A stretch of 64,000 nt of DNA from Bacteroidota bacterium. GTDB taxonomy: Bacteria; Bacteroidota; Bacteroidia; CAILMK01; JACPUW01. The notes under the pieces were generated by a model, which saw only the letters and a list, made by a program, of their open reading frames with translations, was not told the origin of the DNA and did no database searches. The DNA is taken from positions 1 to 64,000 of the forward strand of contig JACPUW010000020.1 of the NCBI GenBank assembly GCA_016192035.1, read 5' to 3'. The translations under genes were made by a program, and so were the position numbers. This document shows, in pieces, positions 44,285 to 52,777 of the stretch; within the stretch, counting starts at the first letter, position 1, and every line of letters begins with the position of its first letter.

Positions 44285-44737
44285 TTACTGGAGCTGCACC
44301 CAGAGTTGGCAATTGCTGAGCCTGAACTTGCCGTTGCCAGAGATAGCCAGGTGGGATTTAACGGTATAGGTGCCGGGTCTGTCTATAAGGATGGCCAGGT
44401 TCTTGGTGCGGGTTTTATGGTATTCTATCCCTTCAAAGCTGCTTTTTTGCTCATCCCTTTTCACCTGTGCCAGCCTGGGGTCGCCGGTAAAGGAGCATAC
44501 CCTGCCATCTTCATTGGATACTTCAAGATTCAGCGAAAACGCTACGTCGCCAGTGTATTCCATTTCCAGGTAGGTCCACACGGAGAGTCTATCGCCAGGC
44601 AAAAGGTTTAGGGAGGTGTTTTCAAACACCAGGTTGCTCCCTTCATGCTTGTATCCCACCTTGACTAGATCTTTGGTGGGCAGGCAGCCCGATAGCATGG
44701 CTGCAAGTGCCAGGCATGGGGTGATATACTTGCTCAT
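44285..44737 (-). CDS. Lipoprotein of unknown function
   Basis: A 150-residue protein whose ATG (44737) overlaps the ABC-F stop as ATGA. The signal has the lipobox AMLSGC. The mature part is beta-rich, with no known motif. It is convergent with the thioesterase gene. It lies at the end of the ABC-F transcript, but no functional link is evident. Confidence 0.6.
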   Translation of the reverse strand: MSKYITPCLALAAMLSGCLPTKDLVKVGYKHEGSNLVFENTSLNLLPGDRLSVWTYLEMEYTGDVAFSLNLEVSNEDGRVCSFTGDPRLAQVKRDEQKSSFEGIEYHKTRTKNLAILIDRPGTYTVKSHLAISGNGKFRLSNCQLWVQLQ

Positions 44738-46674
44738 GGCTCTTGGTTTAGGTCTTGGCTTGCCTTTTCCCATTCGGCGTAGAGAGCCGCTATCTTGGTT
44801 TTGAGCCTTTCATAGCGCTCATATACTTTTTGGTAGTCGGGCATGGCCTCAAAATTAGGTCGCGCCATGTTGGTTTCTATATCGGCCAACATGCGTTCAT
44901 GGAGCTCTATGTCTGCCTCTACCATTTTTACCCGCTTTTCCTTTTTCCCTTTGTTTTTATTGTACTCCTTCTGTTTTTCATAGGCTTGCACCCCACCGCC
45001 GGCCCGGCCTTGTGCATCAATGGCGTTGGGTGAGCGCAGTTTGTTGATTGCCAATGTTTCTGATATGGAATCGGCCTCTTTGGATTCTAGGTATTCGTCA
45101 ATTCCGCCCAGGTGCACCTTTACGTTTCCGCTGTCAAACTCAAAGACCTTATTGGCCAGTCCGCGTAAAAACTCCCTGTCATGGCTCACCACCACGTAGG
45201 TGCCGTCAAACTTGAGCAGGGCTTCCTTGAGTATGTCCTTGCTCTGCATGTCCAGGTGGTTGGTAGGTTCGTCCAGTATAAGAAAATTGTACTTTTCTAA
45301 AAGGAGTTTTGCCAGTGAGAGCCTGGACTTTTCACCGCCTGAGAGCATGGATACTTTTTTGTCCACATCGTCGCCGCTAAATAGGAAGGCACCCAATAGG
45401 TTGCGCACTTTCGTCCGCATTTCGCCGGTGGCCAGGTCATCAATCACTTGAAAAGCAGTTTTTTGCGGCGAGAGGGACTGGATGTTGTCTTGGGCAAAAT
45501 ATCCTTTGATGGTATTGTGGCCTTCTTTAAGCATACCGGTATGGGAGGTGAGGCCCATCACAATTTTGCTGAGGGTGGATTTGCCCATGCCGTTTCTTCC
45601 CACAAATGCCACTTTATCACCCCGTTCTATTTCAAAGTTTACTTCGGTCAGTACTTGCTTGTTTCCGTAAGATTTGCCCAGGTTTTGGGCTTCAAAAATG
45701 ATGGCCCCGGCCCTGGGCGCAGGTGGGAAATAGAAATTGAGGGCTACGCCCTCTTCGGTGTCCACTTCTATGCGCTCCACTTTGTCCAGTAGTTTCATTT
45801 TGCTCTGCACTTGCCGTGCCTTGGTGGCTTGTGCCCTAAAACGTTCTATAAAGCGCTCTGTTTGGGCTATTTGTTTAGCTTGGTTTTCGGCGGCGGCGGC
45901 CAGGTGTGCCATTCTTTCGGCCCGTTGTAGCTTGTAGTTGCTGTAGTTACATGGGTAGTCGTAAAACTTTCTATTGGATATTTCCACGGTCCGGTTGGTG
46001 ATGGTATCCAGAAACTGCCGGTCGTGGGAGATGAGGATAACGGCACCTGGGTAGTTTTTTAAGAATTTCTCCAGCCACTGTATGGAGTCTATATCCAGGT
46101 GGTTGGTGGGCTCGTCGAGCAGGATGAGGTGGGGCCTCTGAAGGAGGATTTTGGCCAGCTCTACCCGCATTTGCCATCCGCCACTGAATTCAGAAATTTC
46201 CCTGTAGAAGTCTAAGTCGCTAAAACCCAGTCCGCGCAAGACCTGTGCAATGTTTTTTTCCCGCTGGTCACCACCCAGTAATGCAAAACGCTCCTCTGCA
46301 CTGGCCAGGTCGTCACACGCCTTGAGGTAGCCTGGGCTTTCATAGTCTGTCCTGATGGTAAGTTCTTGGTTAAGGCGTTCAATTTCAGCTTCGAGTTTGG
46401 TAAGCTCCGTAAATGCGGTCTTGGCTTCTTCAAACACCGATCGCCCGCGCAGTTGGCCCAGTTCCTGGCGCAGGTGGCCAATGGTGGTGCCAGGTTGTAT
46501 GGCCAAGTCGCCCTGCGGCTGGTGTTCGCCCAATATGACCTTAAAAAGGGAAGATTTGCCAGCGCCGTTACGGCCTACCAAGCCCAGTTTATCCTTTTTG
46601 TCGATGAAAAGCGAAACATCTTCAAAAAGGACCCTGCCACCAAAAGACAGGGTGATACCGGACAAATTGATCAT
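44734..46674 (-). CDS. ABC-F family ATPase
   Basis: A 646-residue soluble protein with two ABC cassettes in tandem: Walker A GLVGRNGAGKSSLFK near residue 35 and VAFVGRNGMGKSTLSK near 345; signature motifs FSGGWQMRVELAK and LSGGEKSRLSLAK; Walker B LLDEPTNHLD and ILDEPTNHLD. A linker around residues 240-320 is rich in charged helices (QTERFIERFRAQATKARQVQSK), and a C-terminal coiled coil covers the last 80. There are no membrane domains. ABC-F proteins act on ribosomes to relieve stalling or, in some cases, give antibiotic resistance; which applies here is not clear. It resembles the Uup/YdiF type. Confidence 0.92.
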   Translation of the reverse strand: MINLSGITLSFGGRVLFEDVSLFIDKKDKLGLVGRNGAGKSSLFKVILGEHQPQGDLAIQPGTTIGHLRQELGQLRGRSVFEEAKTAFTELTKLEAEIERLNQELTIRTDYESPGYLKACDDLASAEERFALLGGDQREKNIAQVLRGLGFSDLDFYREISEFSGGWQMRVELAKILLQRPHLILLDEPTNHLDIDSIQWLEKFLKNYPGAVILISHDRQFLDTITNRTVEISNRKFYDYPCNYSNYKLQRAERMAHLAAAAENQAKQIAQTERFIERFRAQATKARQVQSKMKLLDKVERIEVDTEEGVALNFYFPPAPRAGAIIFEAQNLGKSYGNKQVLTEVNFEIERGDKVAFVGRNGMGKSTLSKIVMGLTSHTGMLKEGHNTIKGYFAQDNIQSLSPQKTAFQVIDDLATGEMRTKVRNLLGAFLFSGDDVDKKVSMLSGGEKSRLSLAKLLLEKYNFLILDEPTNHLDMQSKDILKEALLKFDGTYVVVSHDREFLRGLANKVFEFDSGNVKVHLGGIDEYLESKEADSISETLAINKLRSPNAIDAQGRAGGGVQAYEKQKEYNKNKGKKEKRVKMVEADIELHERMLADIETNMARPNFEAMPDYQKVYERYERLKTKIAALYAEWEKASQDLNQEP

Positions 46675-46678
46675 GGGG

Positions 46679-46686
46679 CAAAGGTA
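46679..46686 (-). promoter_or_regulatory. -7 element TACCTTTG immediately before the ABC-F start
   Basis: On the minus strand TACCTTTG, an exact match to TAnnTTTG. Only four bases separate it from the ATG at 46674, so transcription would begin at or near the start codon (a leaderless mRNA). Confidence 0.55.
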
Positions 46687-46720
46687 TTGGTAGGGCTAAG
46701 GAGGAAAATGAAAAGAAAAT

Positions 46721-46751
46721 TTGGAAAACCAAAAAGGAAAAAATACCTTTG
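46721..46751 (+). promoter_or_regulatory. Promoter of the Xre/RES toxin-antitoxin pair
   Basis: A TTG at 46721-46723 and an exact -7 TACCTTTG at 46744-46751 lie 20 bases apart. The -7 element ends 33 bases before the antitoxin ATG at 46785. The promoter stands back to back with the ABC-F promoter (35 bases from TTG to its -7). Confidence 0.5.
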
Positions 46752-46784
46752 AGGGTGAGTTATAGAATAGAAGACGACGAACAA

Positions 46785-47183
46785 ATGGAAAACATTCCAT
46801 CTACCGTAAATGAAAGCCAGGTGCTTTACATGGTGCAGGGCGGCGGCATAAACCACCGGTTTCTTCATGCCCTAAAAACCTACACATCAGCCCAAGACGA
46901 CACACTGGCCCGTTGGCTAAACATCAATGTAAAGACTTACCGGAACTACCGCGATGGCCTATCGGCCCTGCGCCCAGACACACAGGAGCATACAGTCTTG
47001 TTGATTTCGTTGGTAAAGCACGGGTTGGAAGTATTTGGTTCAAAAACCGATTTTATGCAATGGCTGGGTTCCCCCAATCCATTTTTTGGCGGGGCCACCC
47101 CCGATTCCCTTCTGCACACCATAAGCGGCATACGCCTAATAGACCACCGACTAACCGCCATGGAGTACGGTGACAACGTCTAA
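46785..47183 (+). CDS. Antitoxin Xre/MbcA/ParS family
   Basis: A 132-residue antitoxin of the Xre-RES type. An N-terminal helix-turn-helix region (LARWLNINVKTYRNYRDGLSAL near residue 57) is followed by the toxin-binding domain (HTVLLISLVKHGLEVFGSKTDFMQWLGSPNPFFGGATPDSLLHTISGIRLIDHRLTAMEYG). The ending of this domain reads as expected. The start ATG at 46785 (MENIPST) follows the -7 element. The toxin start overlaps the stop by 14 bases. Autoregulation through the HTH is likely, as in other members. Confidence 0.88.
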   Translation: MENIPSTVNESQVLYMVQGGGINHRFLHALKTYTSAQDDTLARWLNINVKTYRNYRDGLSALRPDTQEHTVLLISLVKHGLEVFGSKTDFMQWLGSPNPFFGGATPDSLLHTISGIRLIDHRLTAMEYGDNV

Positions 47184-47649
47184 ACCGAGGAAGGGGCTTG
47201 ATTTGTTGGTTTACCGGATATGTCGCGCCAAATACGCACGGGGGCTTATGGCATCGGGGGTTGCCAACCGATGGAACAGGGACCAGGAATACGTGATCTA
47301 TACGTCGGAAAGCCGCTCCCTGGCGCTGCTGGAAATGATGGCCCATAGGGTGTGTATCAGGCCACATGATGACTACATGCTGTTGACCATACAGATAGTG
47401 GATGCATTGGTAATCCATGTGGAAGAATGGGGCCGGGTGCCGGATGAGCCCAACATGAAGAACCTACATGAAACCCAGGAGGTGGGCAGTGCTTGGTACC
47501 GGGCTTGCGCATCGCTGGTGCTGCGGGTACCCTCCGTGCTGGTGGCGCAGGAGTACAATTATGTGGTCCATGCAAACCACCCTGATTTTCACCGAAAGGT
47601 TACCATAGCGCGGTGTGCGCCCTATCTGTGGGATAGCCGGTTGGTGTAG
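47170..47649 (+). CDS. RES-domain toxin
   Basis: A 159-residue RES-family toxin. Typical are VYRICRAKYA, GVANRWNRDQEYVIYTSESRSLALLEMMAH and the end HANHPDFHRKVTI. Conserved arginine, tyrosine and glutamate of the RES motif appear in this pattern. RES toxins deplete NAD+ in the cell. The start is GTG 47170, overlapping the antitoxin gene. The pair is intact. Confidence 0.88.
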   Translation: MTTSKPRKGLDLLVYRICRAKYARGLMASGVANRWNRDQEYVIYTSESRSLALLEMMAHRVCIRPHDDYMLLTIQIVDALVIHVEEWGRVPDEPNMKNLHETQEVGSAWYRACASLVLRVPSVLVAQEYNYVVHANHPDFHRKVTIARCAPYLWDSRLV

Positions 47650-47667
47650 CTATTTGGCAGTGGCACA

Positions 47668-48000
47668 TTAAATTACTTTTGTGGCCACCACTTGTATATA
47701 CGCTTCGGCACCGGGCCCGCAGGTGAGTATGTCTTCTCCTTGGGCTTCCTGGCCTTCCAGGTATATTTCCAAGTCGGCGTACTGGTACATCTCGGCCAGG
47801 TTTACCACTATATAAGTGTTGTCCTTGGAAGAAGGCAATGACCCGGGGGCTTCAAAAAACTTGACCAACCACCCACATCCGGGGCCTTCACCAGCTACCA
47901 CGGCATTGGCGGTTATGGGGCCTTCCTTGTCACAGGCATGCATACCCGCCACGGCGGCCAAAACCAGGGCTAAGTACATGATGCGTATTCTGTTTATCAT
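47668..48000 (-). CDS. Small lipoprotein of unknown function
   Basis: A 110-residue protein with a signal peptide and lipobox AAVAGMHAC (cysteine at 23). The mature part has a Cys pair (PGCGWLV, ILTCGPG) and no known domain. It is convergent with the RES gene and looks monocistronic. Confidence 0.55.
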   Translation of the reverse strand: MINRIRIMYLALVLAAVAGMHACDKEGPITANAVVAGEGPGCGWLVKFFEAPGSLPSSKDNTYIVVNLAEMYQYADLEIYLEGQEAQGEDILTCGPGAEAYIQVVATKVI

Positions 48001-48148
48001 TGATTTACAGGGTTAAGAATTGGGTGTATATACTGGTTTCAAATATAGCCGTAAGGAGGTGTGCTACCGGGTTTCATACACAATAAATCCTAATTGACCG
48101 GCCAATGCCCGCACCTGAACTGGGGAATCTATTTACTTTGGCTGACCC

Positions 48149-49723
48149 ATGCGTAAGAACAAGTATAGCTTCACGCTCACGGTGGTGGCCTGCTGTGCAG
48201 GGGCACTGATCGTGGTGCAGTTTTTCTGGATGCGCGACGCCTTGGTACTAAAGAACCAACAGTTTGACAAGAACGTGCAGACGGCCTTGACTTCACTGGC
48301 TGCCGATTTTGACGATGATATTTTTTGCAGTGAGCTGTTTACCAATATCAAGTTTAATGCGGGGGAGGGCTTGGAACTGATGCAACGAAACTGGGAGGAA
48401 CGGGGTGGCCAAAGGGATTGGACGCTAGGGCCGGCAAAAAGCCTGGGATTTTATTACTATGATGAGGGAGAGGAGCTTATAGCCTACGATGACCTCAAGT
48501 TTAACTACCCTGCCACGGTACAATTGGTGCTCAAGATCAATACGGGGTTTGATACCACCAAGGGTAGGGTGTTTGGTGCCAACGATTATTTGGAACTGGA
48601 CGGAGCTCAAATGCCAAACAGCAAGAGTTTTAAGGAGTTTGTGCTTTCTGGGCAGGATCCTGCCGTGCTCTTTTCCAATGATTATATAGACTCTACCTTG
48701 GCCTACTATCTGGCAGCTAACGATATACCCACCGGTTTTGAATATGCGGTGTACAACCACCGGAATGAAATGGTGTATCCGGTGGACAATCCGGGTTTGG
48801 CCAGTAGGGCGCAGGATTTCAAGATGGGTGTTGCCCTGCTTGCCAACAATCATTTTTTTGACCCATATTACCTTAGGGTCTATTTTCCGCACCGGGGCGT
48901 GCTCCTGTTTAAGCGCAGCATGGTGCTTTTGCTCGTTTCTATCGGCATATTGTTGGCACTCATAGGTTCATTTTGGTGGTTTGTGCGGTTCCTTTTCAGG
49001 CAGAGCCATTTGGAGCAGATGAAATCAAATTTTGTGAACAACATGACCCATGAGTTTAAAACCCCGACTACCAATATCTCATTGGCCATGGAGAACATAG
49101 AGATACTCAATGGTGATGTGAGCCCACGGTTTAAGAAGTACCTGCGCATAATAAATGAGGAAAACCAGCGGATGATAGCCAATGTGGAGCGCATACTGGA
49201 GGTGGCGCGGTACAGCCAGGCGTCTGAAGTACAACTACGAAAAGTTCAATTTGATATACATCAAGTAGTTAAGGAGGTTAATGAGCGATTTGCCCTAAGG
49301 GTGGATAAGGCAGGCGGCAGTCTAACCTGTAAGCTTGGCGCACAACAGGCGCTCATACATGGCGACCGGCACCATATAAAAAACAGTATAAGCAATGTGC
49401 TGGACAACGCGCTGAAATACTGCAAGGAAACGCCCAATATCACGCTTCAGACCACCGATAGGGATGGATTCTTGGAAATTTCGGTGACGGATGAGGGCAT
49501 AGGGATGGACCGAAAGGATATAGACCGGATATTTGAGGCCTTTTACCGGAAAGATACCGGCAACGTGCACAACGTGAAGGGTTTTGGCCTAGGCCTGAGC
49601 TATGTAAAACGGGTATTTGATATGCACGGTGGCAAAATAGAAGTGGAGAGCAAGTTGGACAAGGGCACAACCTTTAGGCTGCTTTTGCCTGTTAATACAA
49701 TAGTAGAAAACCAAACAACATGA
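48149..49723 (+). CDS. Sensor histidine kinase
   Basis: A 524-residue inner-membrane kinase. Helix 1 is at ~8-28, a periplasmic domain of about 225 residues follows, and helix 2 is at ~252-282. There is no clear HAMP domain. The HisKA box has FVNNMTHEFKTPTTNISLAME with H301; the ATPase domain has VLDNALKYCKETP, VTDEGIGMD and GFGLGLSYVKRV. It resembles the RprX-type kinases of Bacteroides in layout. It overlaps the response regulator by four bases (ATGA). The signal is unknown. Confidence 0.9.
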   Translation: MRKNKYSFTLTVVACCAGALIVVQFFWMRDALVLKNQQFDKNVQTALTSLAADFDDDIFCSELFTNIKFNAGEGLELMQRNWEERGGQRDWTLGPAKSLGFYYYDEGEELIAYDDLKFNYPATVQLVLKINTGFDTTKGRVFGANDYLELDGAQMPNSKSFKEFVLSGQDPAVLFSNDYIDSTLAYYLAANDIPTGFEYAVYNHRNEMVYPVDNPGLASRAQDFKMGVALLANNHFFDPYYLRVYFPHRGVLLFKRSMVLLLVSIGILLALIGSFWWFVRFLFRQSHLEQMKSNFVNNMTHEFKTPTTNISLAMENIEILNGDVSPRFKKYLRIINEENQRMIANVERILEVARYSQASEVQLRKVQFDIHQVVKEVNERFALRVDKAGGSLTCKLGAQQALIHGDRHHIKNSISNVLDNALKYCKETPNITLQTTDRDGFLEISVTDEGIGMDRKDIDRIFEAFYRKDTGNVHNVKGFGLGLSYVKRVFDMHGGKIEVESKLDKGTTFRLLLPVNTIVENQTT

Positions 49724-50460
49724 ACATACTGCTGGTAGAAGACGATTTTAACATGGGCGAACTGGTAAAGGATGCCCTGGAGGAAAACAATTTTACGGTG
49801 ACCCTATGCCGGGACGGAAAAGAAGGGCTGAGGGCCTTTATAAAAGGGAGTTTCAACATAGTGATACTCGACGTGATGATGCCCAAGATCGATGGTTTTT
49901 CGCTGGCCGAAAAAATCAGGAAATTGAACCACGACATCCCCTTTATGTTTATGACTGCGCTCACCGAAACCGACAATAAGCTTAGGGGTTTTGAGCTGGG
50001 TGCCGATGATTACCTGGCCAAGCCTTTTAGCGTGAAGGAATTGGTAATGCGCATTCACGTAATAGCCCGTAGGATACACGGAAGCATGGTGGCAGATTCG
50101 GAAAATAGCCAGTTTCAGCTTGGCAAGATGCGGTTTGACTACGCCAAGCGCGATTTGGAATACGATGGCACTTTGGTGAAGGTAAGCTCAAAGGAATCGG
50201 AGTTACTGAAGCTTTTCTGTTTGAATCCCAACAAGATAGTACGACGCGACTTTTTGTTGCGCCATGTGTGGGGCGGAGACGATTACTTCTCGTCAAAAAG
50301 CATGGATGTGTACATATCCCGTTTGCGCAAGCTACTAAAACCAGCACCTGAAATACAGATTATCAATATACATGGAGCAGGTTTCAGGTTTTTGGTACCG
50401 GCCCTACAGGGGCCAGGTGATATTGGATCCCCGGAGGGAGCCGGGCCCACCACTTCCTAA
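49720..50460 (+). CDS. OmpR-family response regulator (RprY-like)
   Basis: A 246-residue regulator with a receiver domain (LLVEDDF, phosphorylated D51 in IVILDVMMPKIDG, K in AKPFSVKEL) and a winged-helix C-terminal domain (VSSKESELLKLFCLNPNKIV, SKSMDVYISRLRKLLK). It is translationally coupled to the kinase before it. The last ~15 residues beyond the winged helix are not conserved in the family. The accessory island begins immediately downstream. Confidence 0.9.
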   Translation: MNILLVEDDFNMGELVKDALEENNFTVTLCRDGKEGLRAFIKGSFNIVILDVMMPKIDGFSLAEKIRKLNHDIPFMFMTALTETDNKLRGFELGADDYLAKPFSVKELVMRIHVIARRIHGSMVADSENSQFQLGKMRFDYAKRDLEYDGTLVKVSSKESELLKLFCLNPNKIVRRDFLLRHVWGGDDYFSSKSMDVYISRLRKLLKPAPEIQIINIHGAGFRFLVPALQGPGDIGSPEGAGPTTS

Positions 50461-50487
50461 ACCGCGACCTAAGCGATTGGTAGGGCC

Positions 50488-50658
50488 ATTTCCCGTCTGG
50501 GTGCGAAAATGCGGAAGCCGGGAAGCCCGCCGCTACCTTAGCCCAGTCATCTTCACATGATGGGGAAGGGGGACTTGGTTGGATTGGGCTCCAGCTATTT
50601 GGCAACGATGCAATAACCCAAGCGGAGCACCGGATAGCCCATGGCCGGGAGGTGGGGA
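50488..50658. repeat. Repeat R1, copy a
   Basis: A 171-base sequence starting at the ATTTCCCGTCTGGGTG segment, whose last ~85 bases are the same as 54852-54935 (copy b). The first ~55 bases occur in variant form twice more, at 54695 and 54779. It has no plausible gene. A reverse-strand frame MGYPVLRLGYCIVAK is encoded in both copies; it is too short to support a product. It begins 27 bases after the response regulator stop. Confidence 0.85.
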
Positions 50659-51171
50659 TAGGGTAGAAAAGCCTTAATATGGACAATAGGGAAGGGTTTG
50701 AATTTTATTTGGGATTTTTTTACCATGGATGTACCAAGTACCAAAAGTCCGACTAGCTTTGTCTAGCTAATCAAAATATTCTGGATGTTATACACGGCAC
50801 CTGCATCTCATTTATTTGGCCTACTCGACTTTAGTTGGCCAGCCCTTCTGTGGGAGCCAAGCCATGAGGCGGGCAGTGGTGGGTTTCAGGCCCAAGGGCT
50901 GGCAGCGGTACTACAGTATGCAGCGGCCCATGGCTGCAGTCTGAAGCTTGTTACACAGCGTTGGTTTCCAGGGGCGTATGCGGCACCACCCCGCGAACCG
51001 GGTACGGTAATGCGCCACATACAGTGGGCACAGGGGCATTTGAGTAGGAAGGCCACAGCAGCATGTCCCCAGGTAAAGCCATCAACCAGAAAACAAGGCG
51101 GAGTCCAATGGATAGTGCGTATGATTCAGCTCCGTTTGGCCATGACTATCTCAAACCACGCACATAGTCAA
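50659..51171. other. Non-coding stretch between R1a and the restriction-modification module
   Basis: No convincing gene. A 173-codon frame (50785-51306) runs over the hairpin and GTTATGCC site at 51172-51220 and lacks any family signal or promoter element, so I do not call it. The segment may be a degraded cassette. Confidence 0.45.
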
Positions 51172-51220
51172 TATATACGCAATAGGACAAGTGGAGTTGC
51201 GTATATACGGATGTTATGCC
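51172..51220 (+). other. Integron attC-like site left of the restriction-modification operon
   Basis: A perfect 11-base inverted repeat, TATATACGCAA (51172-51182) and TTGCGTATATA (51197-51207), with a 14-base loop, is followed five bases later by GTTATGCC (51213-51220). This matches the L''/L' hairpin followed by an R' box of attC sites, with recombination expected at G/TT. TGTTATGCCT recurs inverted at 54161-54170, downstream of the methyltransferase gene. The upstream R'' box is not clear. Confidence 0.5.
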
Positions 51221-51432
51221 TCATTGTAGGACGACCCTGCAAACAGACAGACTTCGACAAGAAAACAAAAAACCGACCGCACATTTTAGCACATTTGGTT
51301 GCCTGATAAACAGTCTACCGCTTCGCTACCAAAAGAGCTAAAATTTCCCACCCACGACAATGTTAATAAGATCTTGTGGACTACTTTTGACCAAAAGAAA
51401 ATATTAGCTATTTTTGGATACAAATTGAACAA

Positions 51433-51753
51433 ATGACAGTCGTAAAAAAAATTGCAACTTTCGGAGAACATCTCAGGACACTAAGAGAAATGAATAGCTT
51501 GACCTTGCGAGAAGTTGCAGCGAGTTTAGCTCTTGATACATCTCTTCTTGCAAAAATTGAACGCAACGAAAGACAACCAACTCGACAACATATAAAACAG
51601 TTTGCTGATTTTTTTAAAGTTGAAGAAAAAGAATTGGTTGATGAATTTCTTAGTGACCAAATTGTTTATAAAATTTTAAATGAAGAAACTGATTTAAACA
51701 TTTTAAAAGTTGCTGAAAGCAAAATAAAATATCTAAAAACTCACAATGGCTAA
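51433..51753 (+). CDS. Restriction-modification controller protein (XRE family)
   Basis: A 106-residue helix-turn-helix protein with LRTLREMNSLTLREVAASLALDTSLLAKIERNERQPTRQHI, a complete XRE fold. Such C proteins delay endonuclease expression until the methyltransferase has protected the host. It overlaps the endonuclease gene by eight bases and is first in the operon. A+T content is clearly higher than in the flanking genes. Note the residues after ~85 form a charged helix of no known domain. Confidence 0.85.
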   Translation: MTVVKKIATFGEHLRTLREMNSLTLREVAASLALDTSLLAKIERNERQPTRQHIKQFADFFKVEEKELVDEFLSDQIVYKILNEETDLNILKVAESKIKYLKTHNG

Positions 51754-52777
51754 ATACAACAGAAATATAACGGAACTTAAAACCAAGGCCGCAATGTGGT
51801 GGCCTGAAGAGTTAAAGACGAAAAACGCATTAGCAAATGTTCTTCCTTTACTTCTCAAATCACAAGATGACTTTTTACACCTTATCGTTTTAAGTAAAAA
51901 TGATCCATTTCAACTTTTTGATTTAATAAAGGTTGCTAAATATCCTTCAAATCTTTTCCTCAAACATTTAGCTGTGTTATCAGATTACGGAGGCGAACCA
52001 ATTCAACGATTAGGTCGTTCATTCAAAGATATTTTTCCAAAAGGAAAGGGAGCAAATGGAAAATATTATTTCGATTTTATTTGGAAAGAAAAAACATTTA
52101 GATACGAGTTTAAGGCTTTACCTGTTAATGGACTAAACAGTAAAAGGTTGTTCATTGACGGCTCAGGATTAATTGTAGAAAAAGAATTGGACGATTTAAC
52201 GGGTGATATGATTGCACTTTTATTGTTTGCTTCAACTTCTGATTATGCTGAACACGCAGGCTTAACTGCTTGTGAAATTGGTACTATGCTTGGCGATGAA
52301 GATGCTTTAATAAAATTCGTAAAGCAGAGATACATTGTTGTTAGTAAACAAACAAGCGGTGCAACTGCAAATAGTTTGGGTCAATTAGCCCAAACAGAAA
52401 TTGTAAGTTTCCTTACTAAAGAGCTTGGAGACAAATACAAAATCATTCGTAATGGATATATTACCATAGACGGTTATGATAAAAAAGGTGGGATGCCTTT
52501 CGACTTAGTTGTTGAAAAAGGAAAGAAAAAAGTTGGAATAGAAGTTAGCTTCCAAGTTACCACAAATAGCACCATAGAAAGAAAAGCAGGGCAAGCTGCC
52601 GACCGTCAGGTATTAGTTCACAAAAGCGGTTACCACATTGCTTATGTTCTTGACGGTGCAGGAAATTTTCAACGTTCATCTGCAATATCAACAATTTGTA
52701 ATTACAGCGATTGTACTGTTGCCTACACTCTTTCGGAATTCAAAGTATTGTCTAACTGGATAAAAAGTGTGTTATGA
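51746..52777 (+). CDS. Type II restriction endonuclease, PD-(D/E)xK-like
   Basis: A 343-residue protein between the controller and methyltransferase genes, which supports a restriction role. The C-terminal third has GGMPFDLVVEKGKKKVGIEVSFQ, a candidate catalytic core with D253 and E266-x-S268 in a PD-(D/E)xK arrangement where lysine is replaced. The first ~170 residues would hold DNA recognition and dimerisation. The recognition site is unknown. It overlaps the methyltransferase start by four bases (ATGA). A related domain architecture is seen in endonucleases with XRE controllers, but I cannot assign a subtype. Confidence 0.75.
   Translation: MAKYNRNITELKTKAAMWWPEELKTKNALANVLPLLLKSQDDFLHLIVLSKNDPFQLFDLIKVAKYPSNLFLKHLAVLSDYGGEPIQRLGRSFKDIFPKGKGANGKYYFDFIWKEKTFRYEFKALPVNGLNSKRLFIDGSGLIVEKELDDLTGDMIALLLFASTSDYAEHAGLTACEIGTMLGDEDALIKFVKQRYIVVSKQTSGATANSLGQLAQTEIVSFLTKELGDKYKIIRNGYITIDGYDKKGGMPFDLVVEKGKKKVGIEVSFQVTTNSTIERKAGQAADRQVLVHKSGYHIAYVLDGAGNFQRSSAISTICNYSDCTVAYTLSEFKVLSNWIKSVL

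Noticed and set aside
50785-51306. 173-codon plus-strand frame left of the restriction-modification operon
   Set aside because: It runs across the hairpin and GTTATGCC site, has no known motif and no promoter element; composition looks non-coding.
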